A DNA stretch of 64,000 bases from a virus (IMGVR_UViG_3300020438_005666:1-64000), one strand, 5' to 3'. Positions 35,085 through 45,026 are shown, numbered from the stretch's first letter. Translations and numbers: made by a program. Notes: generated by a model not told the origin, from the letters alone.

Positions 35085-37283
35085 ATGTCGGCACTGAATG
35101 AGCTTCAAAATTATACATTTGTTAGTAAGTATGCTCGTTGGATAGAAAGTGAAAATCGTAGAGAAACCTGGAAGGAAGCGGTAGACCGTGTTAAAAACAT
35201 GATGCATACCCAATATCACGACAAAGGCATCTCTGATCAAATAGACTGGGCCTACGACTTAATGTTTAAAAAAAGAGTACTAGGTAGTCAAAGAGCGCTA
35301 CAGTTTGGCGGAGAGCCAATTTTAAAGCGTCACGCTAAGATCTACAACTGTACCAGCTCATATTGTGATAGACTTAGATTTTTTCAAGAATGTTTTTGGT
35401 TATTGTTGTGTGGTAGTGGAACTGGATTTAGTGTCCAGAAACATCATGTAGCAAAACTACCAAATCTTGTGTTAGAAAAAAAAGACAAAAGAAAAGGTGT
35501 AAAATATAAAATAGAAGATAGTATTGAAGGCTGGGCAGATGCTTTGGGTGTTTTGTTAAGTTCATATTTTAACAAACCTAGTGAATCAAAGTTCTCAGAG
35601 TATAAAGATAAATATATTGTTTTTGATTATTCAAACATTAGAGAAAAGGGCGCAGTATTATCTTCAGGAGTTGGTAAAGCCCCAGGTTTTGAACCACTCC
35701 AAAAAGGTTTAGAAAAAATTAGAGAATTATTGGAGAATTGCGTTGAAAACAAACAAAAAAAATTACGACCTATCGATGCTTATGATATTATTATGCACAG
35801 CAGCGATGCTGTACTATCTGGTGGTGTTCGTAGAAGTGCGTCGTTAGCATTATTTAGCGCAAATGATGAAGACATGGCGAAAGCAAAAACAGGTAACTGG
35901 TATATAGATAACCCTCAGAGAGCTAGAAGTAATAACTCTGCGTTACTATTGAAGGATGATACTACATACGAACAATTCAAAACTCTTATGGGCTCAGTTA
36001 AAGAATATGGAGAACCCGGATTTATCTGGAGTGATTCTACAGAAATGACTTTTAATCCATGTGTAGAAGTAGGTATGTGGCCTGTAGATGAAAAAACTGG
36101 CAAGTCTGGATGGCAAGGTTGCAATCTTTCTACAATTAACTGCTCATCTGTTATAGACGAAGAGGATTTTTACGAAAGATGTAAAGCTGCTGCGATTATC
36201 GGTACTTTACAGGCGGGTTTTACTGATCTAGAATATCTAGGAGGTATCACTAACTCTATCTTCGAAAGAGAAGCTTTACTTGGTGTTTCTTTAACAGGAA
36301 TTATGGAAAAACATGACCTAGTATTAACAGAAAAAGTACTGAAAAAAGGTGCTAAAATTGCTGTAGACACTAATAAAGAATTAGCTAAAATTATTGATAT
36401 TAATCAAGCAGCAAGAGTTACATGTCTAAAGCCAGAAGGTACGAGCAGTAGCATGCTTGGTACAAGTTCAGGTATTCATCCACATCATGCTAAACGATAT
36501 ATCCGTCATGTACAAGCAAATATTTTAGAGGCTCCGTATCAACACTTTAAAAGTTATAATCCATTAGCTTGTGAAAAATCTTCATGGTCTGCTAACGACA
36601 CAGATGAAGTTGTAAAATTCCCTATTGAAGTTCCAGATGGCTCTAAATTAAAAAATCAATTACCTGCGGTAGAAATGTTAGGGGTAGTAAAAGATGCTCA
36701 GAAAAATTGGGTACATTCTGGTAAAAACAGATCTCTATGTACTCAAGATTTTCTTAGTCATAACGTCAGCAATACGGTAACTGTTCAACCAGACGAGTGG
36801 GAAGATGTTACTAAGTTTATTTACAACAACAGAAAGTTTTTTGCTGGCATTAGCCTGATCCCACAAAGTGGAGATAAAGACTATCCACAAGCTCCATTTA
36901 CCACAGTTTACACTAGTAGAGAAATTGTTAAAGAATATGGAGATGCTGGGTTGTGGTGTTCAGGACTCATAGAATTAGGTCTCAATGCATTTAATAATAA
37001 TCTATGGGCTGCTTGTGACTATATGACATTAAATCAAGACACAGAAAAAGATGGAGATGATAAAAAATTATTTTCTATTAAAATGAGGAGGTTTGCAAAA
37101 AAATACTTTAATGAAGATATCAAAAGACTTACCTATTGTATGAAAGATGTATATAATTGGAAAATTTATACAGATCTTTTCAATAGTTTTAGTAAGGTAG
37201 ATTATACACAACTACTAGAAACAGAGGATAATACTACAGGAATAGAGGAAATTAGTTGTGCCGGTGGAGCATGTCTGATTTGA
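35085..37283 (+). CDS. nrdJ: Adenosylcobalamin-dependent ribonucleoside-triphosphate reductase (class II)
   Basis: The enzyme reduces ribonucleotides to deoxyribonucleotides using vitamin B12, needing no oxygen and no second subunit. The 732-residue length fits the monomeric triphosphate type (about 740). Seen motifs are YNCTSSYCD with the first redox Cys, GSGTGFSVQ, NPCVE and GCNLSTINCSS around the radical-site Cys, CLKPEGTSSSMLG, and the C-terminal redox pair C725/C730 in CAGGAC. A strong AAGGAG site precedes it. The phage must rely on host cobalamin, since no B12 synthesis gene is here. Confidence 0.92.
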   Translation: MSALNELQNYTFVSKYARWIESENRRETWKEAVDRVKNMMHTQYHDKGISDQIDWAYDLMFKKRVLGSQRALQFGGEPILKRHAKIYNCTSSYCDRLRFFQECFWLLLCGSGTGFSVQKHHVAKLPNLVLEKKDKRKGVKYKIEDSIEGWADALGVLLSSYFNKPSESKFSEYKDKYIVFDYSNIREKGAVLSSGVGKAPGFEPLQKGLEKIRELLENCVENKQKKLRPIDAYDIIMHSSDAVLSGGVRRSASLALFSANDEDMAKAKTGNWYIDNPQRARSNNSALLLKDDTTYEQFKTLMGSVKEYGEPGFIWSDSTEMTFNPCVEVGMWPVDEKTGKSGWQGCNLSTINCSSVIDEEDFYERCKAAAIIGTLQAGFTDLEYLGGITNSIFEREALLGVSLTGIMEKHDLVLTEKVLKKGAKIAVDTNKELAKIIDINQAARVTCLKPEGTSSSMLGTSSGIHPHHAKRYIRHVQANILEAPYQHFKSYNPLACEKSSWSANDTDEVVKFPIEVPDGSKLKNQLPAVEMLGVVKDAQKNWVHSGKNRSLCTQDFLSHNVSNTVTVQPDEWEDVTKFIYNNRKFFAGISLIPQSGDKDYPQAPFTTVYTSREIVKEYGDAGLWCSGLIELGLNAFNNNLWAACDYMTLNQDTEKDGDDKKLFSIKMRRFAKKYFNEDIKRLTYCMKDVYNWKIYTDLFNSFSKVDYTQLLETEDNTTGIEEISCAGGACLI

Positions 37284-37307
37284 ACTTTACCCTGAAAGGT
37301 TATTATT

Positions 37308-38033
37308 TTGACAAAAAGAAAAACTAGAACAAGAAGAAAAAGTATAGATGCTACAAATAACATTATGCCACCCGAAAATGTTCTTGGGTTTAAAAATACT
37401 TTAAAGCCAAGGACTCCTAACCAAAAGCAATATATACGTACTGTTGCAGAAAATACTGTGACCTTTTGTCAAGGAGTCGCTGGTAGCGGGAAAACCCATA
37501 TCGCTATAGGTATGGCTTTAGAATATTTAATTTCTAATAAAGTAGAAAAGATAGTAATTACTAGACCTGTAGTAGAAGCTGGTGAAAGATTAGGTTTTTT
37601 ACCGGGAACTGCAGAAGAAAAACTACATCCTTATTTACTACCTATTTTTGATGAAATTAATTATTTCTTGGAAATGCATAGTTATGCAAAGCTTAAAACT
37701 GGAAGACAAATAGATGTTGTTCCTCTAGGTCTTATGAGAGGAAGAAGTTTCCATAATTCTTTTATCATAGCTGACGAATGCCAAAATGCTTCATATGACC
37801 AACTTAAAATGCTATTAACCAGGATAGGTATGGATAGCAAAATGGTTTTAACTGGGGATATAGCACAATCTGATTTACAGTTTCAACAAAGAGGAGGTTT
37901 TTACAACCTATCTCAAATCTTAGCCGATGTTGATGGTGTAGGTACAATGTCTCTAGAATGTAGTGACATTTTACGAAATCCTATAATAGGTAATATTATA
38001 GATAAAATTAATAAAAATGAAAATAAAGCATAA
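37308..38033 (+). CDS. phoH: PhoH-family ATPase
   Basis: The 241-residue protein has Walker A GVAGSGKT at 56-63, TRPVVEAGE, LGFLPGT-EEK, and Walker B FIIADECQNA, all PhoH signatures. PhoH proteins are RNA-helicase-like ATPases common in phages and of uncertain role. The start is TTG at 37308, supported by a GAAAGG ribosome site about nine bases upstream; the next ATG (residue 20) would remove a basic tail but no motif. It overlaps the HNH gene by 17 bases. Confidence 0.88.
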   Translation: MTKRKTRTRRKSIDATNNIMPPENVLGFKNTLKPRTPNQKQYIRTVAENTVTFCQGVAGSGKTHIAIGMALEYLISNKVEKIVITRPVVEAGERLGFLPGTAEEKLHPYLLPIFDEINYFLEMHSYAKLKTGRQIDVVPLGLMRGRSFHNSFIIADECQNASYDQLKMLLTRIGMDSKMVLTGDIAQSDLQFQQRGGFYNLSQILADVDGVGTMSLECSDILRNPIIGNIIDKINKNENKA

Positions 38034-38610
38034 GCCTTGTTTAGTTTTAAATTTAGATTATAGTCCAGTTTCAATCATAGATTGGAGAGTGGCTATTAAC
38101 TGGTATTTTAAAACTTTTCAACAAAAAAATCCTGCGATTGATATTGTTCAGTATTATCAGAATGATAAAATCGTAGGATGTGCTAAACTTTATTCAATAC
38201 CTAGTATAATAAAATTAAACTCATATATTAAAGCATATAAAAACAGTGTAAAATTTACTAGAAAAAATTTATTTTTAAGAGATAATAATACATGTCAGTA
38301 TTGTGGTAAAAAATCTTTATCCCAGAATCTAACATATGATCATGTGATACCAAAATCTAAATGGAATAGTTATAAATCCGCAACCTCTTGGGAAAATATA
38401 GTTACAGCATGTAATATTTGCAATAGAAAAAAGGGTAATAAAACTCCTGAGCAAGCAAATATGAAACTATTATCTAAACCTGTAAAGCCAGCTTTTAATT
38501 ATAGGTTCTTGCCTTGGTACCAATCAATGACTAATATAGGATATATATCTGAATGGTCGGACTTCTTACCTTTGGAATGTAAAAATGAAAATAGACAAAG
38601 AACAGTTTAA
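38017..38610 (+). CDS. HNH endonuclease
   Basis: The 197-residue protein has the zinc-stapled HNH motif: C93-x2-C96, D108-H109 in LTYDHVIPKS, N127 and C132-x2-C135. The N-terminal 80 residues (LVLNLDYSPVSIIDWRVAI) match the common free-standing HNH type annotated in bacteria and phages. It nicks or cuts DNA; roles include homing or genome processing. Located between phoH and a small unknown, with overlaps on both sides and no split host gene nearby. Confidence 0.85.
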   Translation: MKIKHKPCLVLNLDYSPVSIIDWRVAINWYFKTFQQKNPAIDIVQYYQNDKIVGCAKLYSIPSIIKLNSYIKAYKNSVKFTRKNLFLRDNNTCQYCGKKSLSQNLTYDHVIPKSKWNSYKSATSWENIVTACNICNRKKGNKTPEQANMKLLSKPVKPAFNYRFLPWYQSMTNIGYISEWSDFLPLECKNENRQRTV

Positions 38611-39001
38611 TATAGTACATCATAAAATAGGAACAAAAGAGGACAAGCTATACACATCATTAGCTAAGGCAAAGGAGTTCGATAGCGATGGCTATCCTAT
38701 AACTGATGATGTTGAACAGGCTTACGCCAGAGCAACTTGTAATAAAAAAACTAAACATATTACAGACCGTAAAAAGAATTATAGCTATTATATAAAATGT
38801 AATCCTAATCAAGAAGCTTTTGATCCAAGACAGCTACACACCCCCTTAAAAGACAAAGCTCTTAATAATTTTATTGATAGTGTGTGTAAAGATGAGTGGC
38901 GATTTAAGGAAGTGGATCACAATATTTTTAATAAATATCTATCCTTTTTAAAAAACGAAAGTGTAGTATTACTTAAAGATATTAATAGGAGTTTAAAGTA
39001 A
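38585..39001 (+). CDS. Hypothetical protein
   Basis: The 138-residue product has no motif that I know. Residues 21-55 include T-SLAKAKEFD and a charged region; the C-terminal third looks helical. It overlaps the HNH gene by 26 bases and ends one base before the TTG of the next gene. Location suggests a DNA metabolism role. Confidence 0.55.
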   Translation: MKIDKEQFNIVHHKIGTKEDKLYTSLAKAKEFDSDGYPITDDVEQAYARATCNKKTKHITDRKKNYSYYIKCNPNQEAFDPRQLHTPLKDKALNNFIDSVCKDEWRFKEVDHNIFNKYLSFLKNESVVLLKDINRSLK

Positions 39002-39002
39002 G

Positions 39003-39344
39003 TTGCCGTCATATACCTATATTTGTGATAAGTGTAAAATAAAAAAAGAATTATTTTTTACTCTTGCAAATTATAAAGAAACTATTAAATGTACTTGCAA
39101 AGCTACTATGAGAAGATCATACCAAGATGACTTTACTAATCTTTCAGGCTCTGTTATTAAGGCTGATGATGAATTAAAGACCATAGGAGATTTAGCAAAT
39201 AGAAATAGGGATAGAATGACTGATGATCATAAATCAGCTTTATACGAAAAAAACAATTCATATAAAGATGAGGTGGATAAGAAACCTATGCCAACTGGTA
39301 TGTCTAGAATAAAAAAACCTAAACAAAAATTTAAGTGGAGATAA
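39003..39344 (+). CDS. FmdB-type zinc-ribbon protein
   Basis: The product has 113 residues. MPSYTYICDKCK at the start and KCTCKATMRRSY at 28-40 form the FmdB-like zinc ribbon (C8/C11 and C30/C32). The start is TTG, supported by an AGGAG site ten bases upstream and by the conserved family opening. The rest is basic and charged with no domain. FmdB proteins are poorly understood; in phages a nucleic-acid-binding or transcription role is plausible. Confidence 0.7.
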   Translation: MPSYTYICDKCKIKKELFFTLANYKETIKCTCKATMRRSYQDDFTNLSGSVIKADDELKTIGDLANRNRDRMTDDHKSALYEKNNSYKDEVDKKPMPTGMSRIKKPKQKFKWR

Positions 39345-39346
39345 AA

Positions 39347-39661
39347 ATGAGAAGAAATAAAAAACAAGAATATGCAATCCTTTGGCTACACTCACAGAAC
39401 ACAAAACCTTCAGAAATAGCAGATGAATTAAATATACCTATTGACAAAGTGGAATCTGCCATTAGAATTAATTCAGAACCCGTACAAACAAAAAAGAGTA
39501 GTAAATCTAAAGATTTAATGATTAATAAAACATCTAGCAAAGGTAGTAAGAGCGTTGCCATTATGACTGGTGAGGCTTCTGCTCTAAATGACGAGCTAAA
39601 GAAAAAACAGCATACTAAAGTTAAAGATACTCAAGAATATATACATAAACCAAACGAATAA
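39347..39661 (+). CDS. Small helix-turn-helix protein
   Basis: Start placed at the ATG at 39347 (104 residues), with GGAG six bases upstream; an in-frame GTG at 39335 lies inside that site. Residues about 3-42 (EYAILWLHSQNTKPSEIADE, then IPIDKVESAI) read as a helix-turn-helix. The rest is Lys/Ser-rich and likely disordered. Could be a transcription or packaging-type DNA-binding protein. Confidence 0.55.
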   Translation: MRRNKKQEYAILWLHSQNTKPSEIADELNIPIDKVESAIRINSEPVQTKKSSKSKDLMINKTSSKGSKSVAIMTGEASALNDELKKKQHTKVKDTQEYIHKPNE

Positions 39662-39672
39662 GTCACCACAAC

Positions 39673-40101
39673 ATGTCTAAAAATACATTTCCATCCAAGT
39701 ACTCTAATGGTAAGTTTGTGTCCGCAGCTCAGTTTATCACAGAAATGATCTGTGAGAATAAAGCATTTAAGGATAAAAAAGATTTACACTATAGATTTTG
39801 GACAAACAGAGAATGGTCTAATTTTTATAGAAGTCAAATAGCTACTGCACATAAATTACTTAAAGATTTTGACGCAAAAGCTATTATTAAAGCTCTGAAA
39901 CATGATAGGGCTCGTAAAATTTATTCTTTGCGAGCTCCGCATTTAAGACCTATCATAGAAGAACAGCAGTATATTTTAGGTCAGCAAGTACATAAGGATG
40001 TAGACTACAGCGAAACGCGCAAGATACAAAACAATGAATTTAGGAAAGAGAAAGATACAAATAGTAAATCTATAATATCTAAACTTAGAGAGATAGAATA
40101 A
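39673..40101 (+). CDS. Hypothetical basic protein
   Basis: The 142-residue product is rich in Lys, Arg and aromatic residues (LHYRFWTNREWSNFYRSQ at about 38-55), consistent with nucleic acid binding. It directly precedes recA by one base. No family recognised. Conserved position in the recombination-replication block suggests a supporting role. Confidence 0.55.
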   Translation: MSKNTFPSKYSNGKFVSAAQFITEMICENKAFKDKKDLHYRFWTNREWSNFYRSQIATAHKLLKDFDAKAIIKALKHDRARKIYSLRAPHLRPIIEEQQYILGQQVHKDVDYSETRKIQNNEFRKEKDTNSKSIISKLREIE

Positions 40102-40102
40102 A

Positions 40103-41110
40103 ATGACACTTAAAGATGATGTAAAGAAAAATTTTGGCAATGAAGTTATACAAAGTGCTAGCGCCTTAATGGATAGAGAATCTGTTGTCATCCCTCTAAG
40201 TCCAGCTTTAGATATGGTACTGGGTGGTGGAATTCCAGAAGGTAGCTTTTGTGTCTTAACTGGACAACCTAAGTGTGGGAAAACAACGACCTCCTTGGAT
40301 TTTGCAGCAACAGCACAGAAAAGCGAATATCAAGGATCTTTAAAAAAACCAAGGCATGTGTATTACCTAAATATAGAAGGTAGACTAAAAAAAAGAGATC
40401 TACAGGGTATCAAAGACTTGGATATGGATAGGTTTGATATTATAGGTTCTCAAGAAGGCAAAATCTTACATGGCGAGGAATATCTTCAAATAGCTGAAAG
40501 AATTATTAATGAGGAACCTGGATCAATTTTAATTATCGATTCATATTCTGCGATATGCACAGCCGCAGAAATCACTAGCGATATGGATAAAATGCAAAGG
40601 GCTGATGGTGCAAAGTTATTAGCAAAATTTTGCCGTAAAGTTGCTAATGTAATTCCTGTAAATAAAAATGTAGTTATAGGTATTACGCATCTTATGGGTA
40701 ACCCCACTGGCTACGGAGCTGAATTTAAAGAAAAAAGCGGTCAAGCTATAGCTTATCAAACAGATATAAAAATGAGAGCTAAAACATTTAAACCTTGGAC
40801 GCTAACGGATAATACTCAAATAGGACAAACGGTAGAATGGCAAGTTCTTTGCTCTGCCTTAAGCCCTCCCGGAGGTACTACAACATCATATATTAGATAC
40901 GGGGATGGTATAGATAAGATTACAGAAATCATGATGCTTGCTATTGATATCGGAATAATTGCCAAAGGTGGTGCTTGGTATAGTTTTGATATAGACGGAG
41001 AGAAGAAAAAATTTCAAGGAACTGAAAAACTTCGTAAGTTTTTTGTTGACAATCCAGATGCATATGATACAATACTAGAAACAACTAAAGAAACTATGGG
41101 TATAAAATGA
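40103..41110 (+). CDS. recA: RecA/UvsX-type recombinase
   Basis: The 335-residue protein has Walker A GQPKCGKT at 54-61, Walker B SILIIDSYSAI near 141-151 and the loop/glutamate region GITHLMGNPTG, in the order of RecA family recombinases. The N-terminus is short, as in phage forms. It would coat single-stranded DNA and drive strand exchange for recombination-dependent replication. It overlaps the next gene by four bases and sits next to helicase, primase and SSB genes. RecA family is secure; RadA/Sak4-type is less likely given the length. Confidence 0.85.
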   Translation: MTLKDDVKKNFGNEVIQSASALMDRESVVIPLSPALDMVLGGGIPEGSFCVLTGQPKCGKTTTSLDFAATAQKSEYQGSLKKPRHVYYLNIEGRLKKRDLQGIKDLDMDRFDIIGSQEGKILHGEEYLQIAERIINEEPGSILIIDSYSAICTAAEITSDMDKMQRADGAKLLAKFCRKVANVIPVNKNVVIGITHLMGNPTGYGAEFKEKSGQAIAYQTDIKMRAKTFKPWTLTDNTQIGQTVEWQVLCSALSPPGGTTTSYIRYGDGIDKITEIMMLAIDIGIIAKGGAWYSFDIDGEKKKFQGTEKLRKFFVDNPDAYDTILETTKETMGIK

Positions 41111-41511
41111 ATACTGTTGGTCTTGATGGATATGAATGTAAGATATCATTATCCACTTTGACTGCTAAAAGTAGTTTAAATAATAAATCTGCTTTTCATT
41201 TAACAGCTCGGAAAATATTAAAAGAGATATACCCAACATTACAAATATTAGAAGAAATTCCTATACGAATACGTAAATCTGAAACATTATATATGGATTT
41301 TTTTATTCCTTTAACTAAAAAATGTATAGAAGTTCATGGAGAACAACATTATGAATTTACTCCATTTTATCATAGAACTAAATTAGATTTTTTTAAACAG
41401 CAAAAAAGAGATAGGGAAAAACAAGAGTGGTGTCACATTAATAATTTAGCTTATGTTGAGCTACCATATAATAAAGAAGCAGAGTGGTTGGAGATTATTA
41501 CAAATGCATAA
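41107..41511 (+). CDS. Vsr/DUF559-like PD-(D/E)xK endonuclease
   Basis: The 134-residue product contains a compact nuclease core: MDFFIPLTKKCIEVHGEQHY (about 78-98), with D and E-x-H as metal ligands, then D-FKQQKRDREKQEWC and LAYVELPYN, the typical end of Vsr-like folds. It is likely a DNA nicking or resolving nuclease. Coupled to recA by a 4-base overlap. A Holliday-junction or repair role is possible given recA. Confidence 0.65.
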   Translation: MNTVGLDGYECKISLSTLTAKSSLNNKSAFHLTARKILKEIYPTLQILEEIPIRIRKSETLYMDFFIPLTKKCIEVHGEQHYEFTPFYHRTKLDFFKQQKRDREKQEWCHINNLAYVELPYNKEAEWLEIITNA

Positions 41512-41998
41512 AACAAGCAAAGAAGAATTAGAATATTGGGATAAGATTTTAGATGAATATGAGCAATCTGTTGGAATGCCCTCCCATCAAAGCAATACAG
41601 AGACATCAGATGAAATACATCAATATTTAACTATGTCTAGAGATGTAATAGAAAGACTTACTCCAGAAGATTGTGCTCAAATTTGTTACAGATTAGGGCA
41701 GATGTCTTTTCACATTCAAAGAACTTTAAATAGAGAAATAGCAAGACATAATTGGGCAGAAGACACAACTAAAATGGTTATTGCTGATGAATTAAATAAC
41801 TATAAAGGTTATGGTTATATAGAAAAATTTTATCAAGCAGTTAAAAATAATGATAAGGCCAGTACTCTTTATAAAATACAAAAATATGCAAAGCAAAGGA
41901 TGGATAGGTTGTCGTATTTATCCAATGGTTTAAAAAATTTATCAGATATACTAATATCAATTCAAAAAAACAAGGTGTACAATGTCAAACAATCCTGA
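41504..41998 (+). CDS. Hypothetical helical protein
   Basis: Start placed at the ATG at 41504 (164 residues), overlapping the nuclease stop by 8 bases. The product is almost all helical and charged (for example RLGQMSFHIQRTLNREIARHN at about 66-86) with no known motif. Its place between recA-linked nuclease and DnaB suggests a replication accessory such as a loader, but nothing in the sequence proves it. Confidence 0.55.
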   Translation: MHKTSKEELEYWDKILDEYEQSVGMPSHQSNTETSDEIHQYLTMSRDVIERLTPEDCAQICYRLGQMSFHIQRTLNREIARHNWAEDTTKMVIADELNNYKGYGYIEKFYQAVKNNDKASTLYKIQKYAKQRMDRLSYLSNGLKNLSDILISIQKNKVYNVKQS

Positions 41999-42413
41999 AG
42001 ATATCCTAAAAGATCCTGATCAAATTAAACAATTAATTGGTATTTTAAGTAGCCTATTACCCAAAGAAGAAGATGAAGAACCTAAAACACAACCAAGCAG
42101 CAAAAAAAGAGTAGTAAAAAAGAAAACGACAAAAGCAACTTCTAGCCGTAAAAATGTCGCAAGTGCTGCAAAAAAAACTACAAGCACAAGAGTCAATAAG
42201 TTTGTGGATATGCCAGAAAGTCAAATGTTTAAGGAAAGTTCAAAGGTTTCCAAAAAATTATATCAGCAACCACCCATGAAAAGAAGACCTAAGCAAAGAA
42301 AAATTTCAGTCACTTGTAGAATTTGTGGTAAAAAAGAAGAAATTCCTTCAAGCCTATTGCATGGTGATGTCGATAGATATAAATGTAACAAATGTTGTTC
42401 TAACTCAGGTTAA
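41982..42413 (+). CDS. Zinc-ribbon protein with basic linker
   Basis: The 143-residue product has an acidic N-terminus, a long Lys/Ser/Thr-rich basic middle (40-108) and a C-terminal zinc ribbon with CRIC at 112-115 and CNKC at 135-138. The design fits a nucleic-acid-binding accessory factor. It is followed 15 bp later by the replicative helicase gene. Confidence 0.6.
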   Translation: MSNNPEDILKDPDQIKQLIGILSSLLPKEEDEEPKTQPSSKKRVVKKKTTKATSSRKNVASAAKKTTSTRVNKFVDMPESQMFKESSKVSKKLYQQPPMKRRPKQRKISVTCRICGKKEEIPSSLLHGDVDRYKCNKCCSNSG

Positions 42414-42427
42414 ACTTTGGTAATCAA

Positions 42428-43891
42428 ATGAAAGACAGTATATTATCAGACCCATCCGCAGAAAGAGCTGTTCTAGCTGGTCTGTGTAGATATGGCGAAA
42501 ACGCTTACTTAGATATCGCTGATATTCTATCTAGCAATGCCTTTACTATAGATAGTAATCAAATAATTTATAATTGCATTAAGCATATTTATGAACAAAA
42601 TAATACTTCTAGTATAGATTTAGCTTCTATATATTCCGCTGCTCAAGAATTAGGCTGTTCGGAATTTATATCTTCCAAAGAAGAAGCACTACACATTAAA
42701 GCAATCCTAATGTTTCCCGTAGAAGAAAGCAATCTTCGAAAATTTGCTGTAAAAATTAAAAAACTTGAAGTTGCAAAAACTATAGCAGAACAATTAAAAT
42801 TGGCACAAACAGATGTAGAAAATATATCTGGCACAGAGTCTATTAATGATATACTTAATATAGCAGAAAGTAAAGTTCTGGATTTGGGTCAATTATTAGG
42901 CGATGGGAATAATGAACCTGATGCTATAGGTAAAAACATAGAAGATTATATTAAAAATCTAGAAGAAAATCCGATTGATCAAGTTGGTCTTTCTACTGGA
43001 TTCCCTATATATGACAAAGCAATAGGTGGAGGTTTGCGTAGAAGTACTGTTAATGTTATAGCAGCAAGACCAAAAACTGGCAAGACACTACTGGCTGATA
43101 ATATGGGTTTTGCTTTAGCTAGCCAAGGTATACCTGTTTTAAATATGGATACAGAAATGACAACTGAGGACCATATAAATAGAATTTTAGCTATGATGAC
43201 AGAAATAGATATATCTAATATAGAAACTGGCGGTTTTAGAAATTCTAGTGATTTAAAAGCAAAGATCTATGAAGCTACAGAAAAACTAAAGAATACCAGA
43301 CTGTATTACAAACCTATAGCGGGTAAGCCTTTCGAAGAACAAGTTTCTATTATGCGAAGGTGGTTAATAAAAGAGGTTGGACTTAATGATGACGGCACAG
43401 CTAAGGACTGTGTGATTTTCTATGATTATCTGAAACTTATGGATAGTCAGGGCATTAGTCAAGATATGAAAGAATATCAAGTTTTAGGTTTTATGATGAC
43501 CCAACTACATAATTTTGCAACTAAGTATAAAATACCTATAGTGGCCTTTGTTCAATTAAATAGGGATGGTATAACAAAAGAAAGTACTGATACAGCTTCT
43601 GGTTCTGATAGAATTATTTGGCTATGTAGTAATTTTAGTATTTTTAAAAGAAAGAGTGATGAAGAAATTGCAGAAGACGGTCCTACCGGAGGTAATAGAA
43701 AATTATTACCAGTTGTGAGCAGACATGGTGCTGGTCTAGATGATAATGATTATATCAATTGTCATATGAAGGGCTGGTGTGCTCAAATTACAGAAGGCAG
43801 AACAAAATTAGAATTAGCAAATAACCCAGATAAAGATTTTGAGATTAATAATAATGAAATTGATGAAAAAGAAGACATACCGTTCATATAG
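42428..43891 (+). CDS. dnaB: DnaB-type replicative DNA helicase
   Basis: The 487-residue protein has the DnaB two-domain layout: an N-terminal helical domain (1-115, starting SDPSAERAVLAGL), a linker, and a RecA-like motor with GLSTGFPIYDKAIGGGLRR, Walker A ARPKTGKT (213-220), NMDTEM and CVIFYDYLKLMD as Walker B and a Q-N-DG motif 4 region. It unwinds the fork 5'-3' and partners with the primase encoded next. It overlaps the primase start by 38 bases, so the two are coupled. Confidence 0.93.
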   Translation: MKDSILSDPSAERAVLAGLCRYGENAYLDIADILSSNAFTIDSNQIIYNCIKHIYEQNNTSSIDLASIYSAAQELGCSEFISSKEEALHIKAILMFPVEESNLRKFAVKIKKLEVAKTIAEQLKLAQTDVENISGTESINDILNIAESKVLDLGQLLGDGNNEPDAIGKNIEDYIKNLEENPIDQVGLSTGFPIYDKAIGGGLRRSTVNVIAARPKTGKTLLADNMGFALASQGIPVLNMDTEMTTEDHINRILAMMTEIDISNIETGGFRNSSDLKAKIYEATEKLKNTRLYYKPIAGKPFEEQVSIMRRWLIKEVGLNDDGTAKDCVIFYDYLKLMDSQGISQDMKEYQVLGFMMTQLHNFATKYKIPIVAFVQLNRDGITKESTDTASGSDRIIWLCSNFSIFKRKSDEEIAEDGPTGGNRKLLPVVSRHGAGLDDNDYINCHMKGWCAQITEGRTKLELANNPDKDFEINNNEIDEKEDIPFI

Positions 43892-45026
43892 TCAGACAGA
43901 AATAAAGAATATCTGCGATGACCTTTGTAGTAATATAGAAGAGTTTTGTGACTCATTAGACTTAGACTGTGTTCATAATGGTAAAATGATCACAATGAGC
44001 TGTCCTATTCATGGTGGAGATAATCCTTCTGCCCTAAATTTATATCATGGTGTTGATGGAAACTATGATTATAGTGTTGGTAATTGGGTATGTCGTACAC
44101 ATCACTGCGAAAAGATTTTTCAGCCTTCTATTATAGGTTTTATGAGAGGCATTTTATCTGTTAGTAAAATGAATTGGCAAAAAGCAGGTGATGAAATGTA
44201 TCCATTTTCTAAAACTGTAGAGCTTGCCTTAAAAATTCTTAAAAAAGATTTCAAAGACATCAATGTTTCTAATATAAATAAAGAAAAGAATAATTTTTCA
44301 CGACATATTCATACAATATCAACACCTGATATTAAACACGCCCCTAGTATTACTAGAGTGACTATTCGTAACACTCTTAATATACCATCTCAATATTACC
44401 TAGATAGAGGATTTAGTTCCAAAATATTAGACAAATATGATGTAGGACTATGTTCTAACCCTAAAAAAGAGATGTTTAATAGGGTTGTTGTCCCAATATA
44501 CAATCAAGATTATACAAATATGGTTGGCTGTACAGGTAGAAGTATCTATAATAAATGTGATAAGTGTGGTTACTTTCATAACCCAAAATCAGATTGTGTT
44601 ACTGGTAAATACGCTTGGAAATATTCTAAATGGAAACATAATAAAGATTTTAAATCAAAAGACCATCTATATAATCTATGGTTTGCTAAAAAACATATAA
44701 TAGAAAGTGGCGTAGCTATTATAGTAGAAAGTCCTGGTAATGTTTGGAAATTAGAGCAGGCCGGTATTCATAATTCTGTTGCTATTTTTGGAACATCTAT
44801 GAGCGATAGGCAGAAAATGCTTTTAGATTGTTCTGGTGCTATGTCTATTATTATAGCATTAGATCCAGACGAAGCGGGCCTAGAAGGTGGTAAAAAAATT
44901 ACTGAAAAATGCTCTAGAACATATAATACTAAAACTATTGATTGCTTAGAAACAGATATTGGGGAAATGAAAGTGAAAGATATTCAAAATATTATAAAAC
45001 CAGAAATAGGAAAACTCCATGTGTAA
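43854..45026 (+). CDS. dnaG: DnaG-type DNA primase
   Basis: The 390-residue product (ATG at 43854; a second ATG at 43863 is possible) has a CHC2-type zinc finger with C50, H53, C80 and C85, the RNA-polymerase domain strand FNRVVVPIYN and GCTGRSI, and a Toprim domain with IIVESPGNVWKL and IIIALDPDEAGLEGGKK. It makes RNA primers at the fork. An extra zinc-like insertion, CDKCGYFHNPKSDC, lies just after the GRSI motif. It lacks the DnaG C-terminal helicase-binding domain. Overlaps both DnaB and the dNMP kinase genes. Confidence 0.88.
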   Translation: MKLMKKKTYRSYSQTEIKNICDDLCSNIEEFCDSLDLDCVHNGKMITMSCPIHGGDNPSALNLYHGVDGNYDYSVGNWVCRTHHCEKIFQPSIIGFMRGILSVSKMNWQKAGDEMYPFSKTVELALKILKKDFKDINVSNINKEKNNFSRHIHTISTPDIKHAPSITRVTIRNTLNIPSQYYLDRGFSSKILDKYDVGLCSNPKKEMFNRVVVPIYNQDYTNMVGCTGRSIYNKCDKCGYFHNPKSDCVTGKYAWKYSKWKHNKDFKSKDHLYNLWFAKKHIIESGVAIIVESPGNVWKLEQAGIHNSVAIFGTSMSDRQKMLLDCSGAMSIIIALDPDEAGLEGGKKITEKCSRTYNTKTIDCLETDIGEMKVKDIQNIIKPEIGKLHV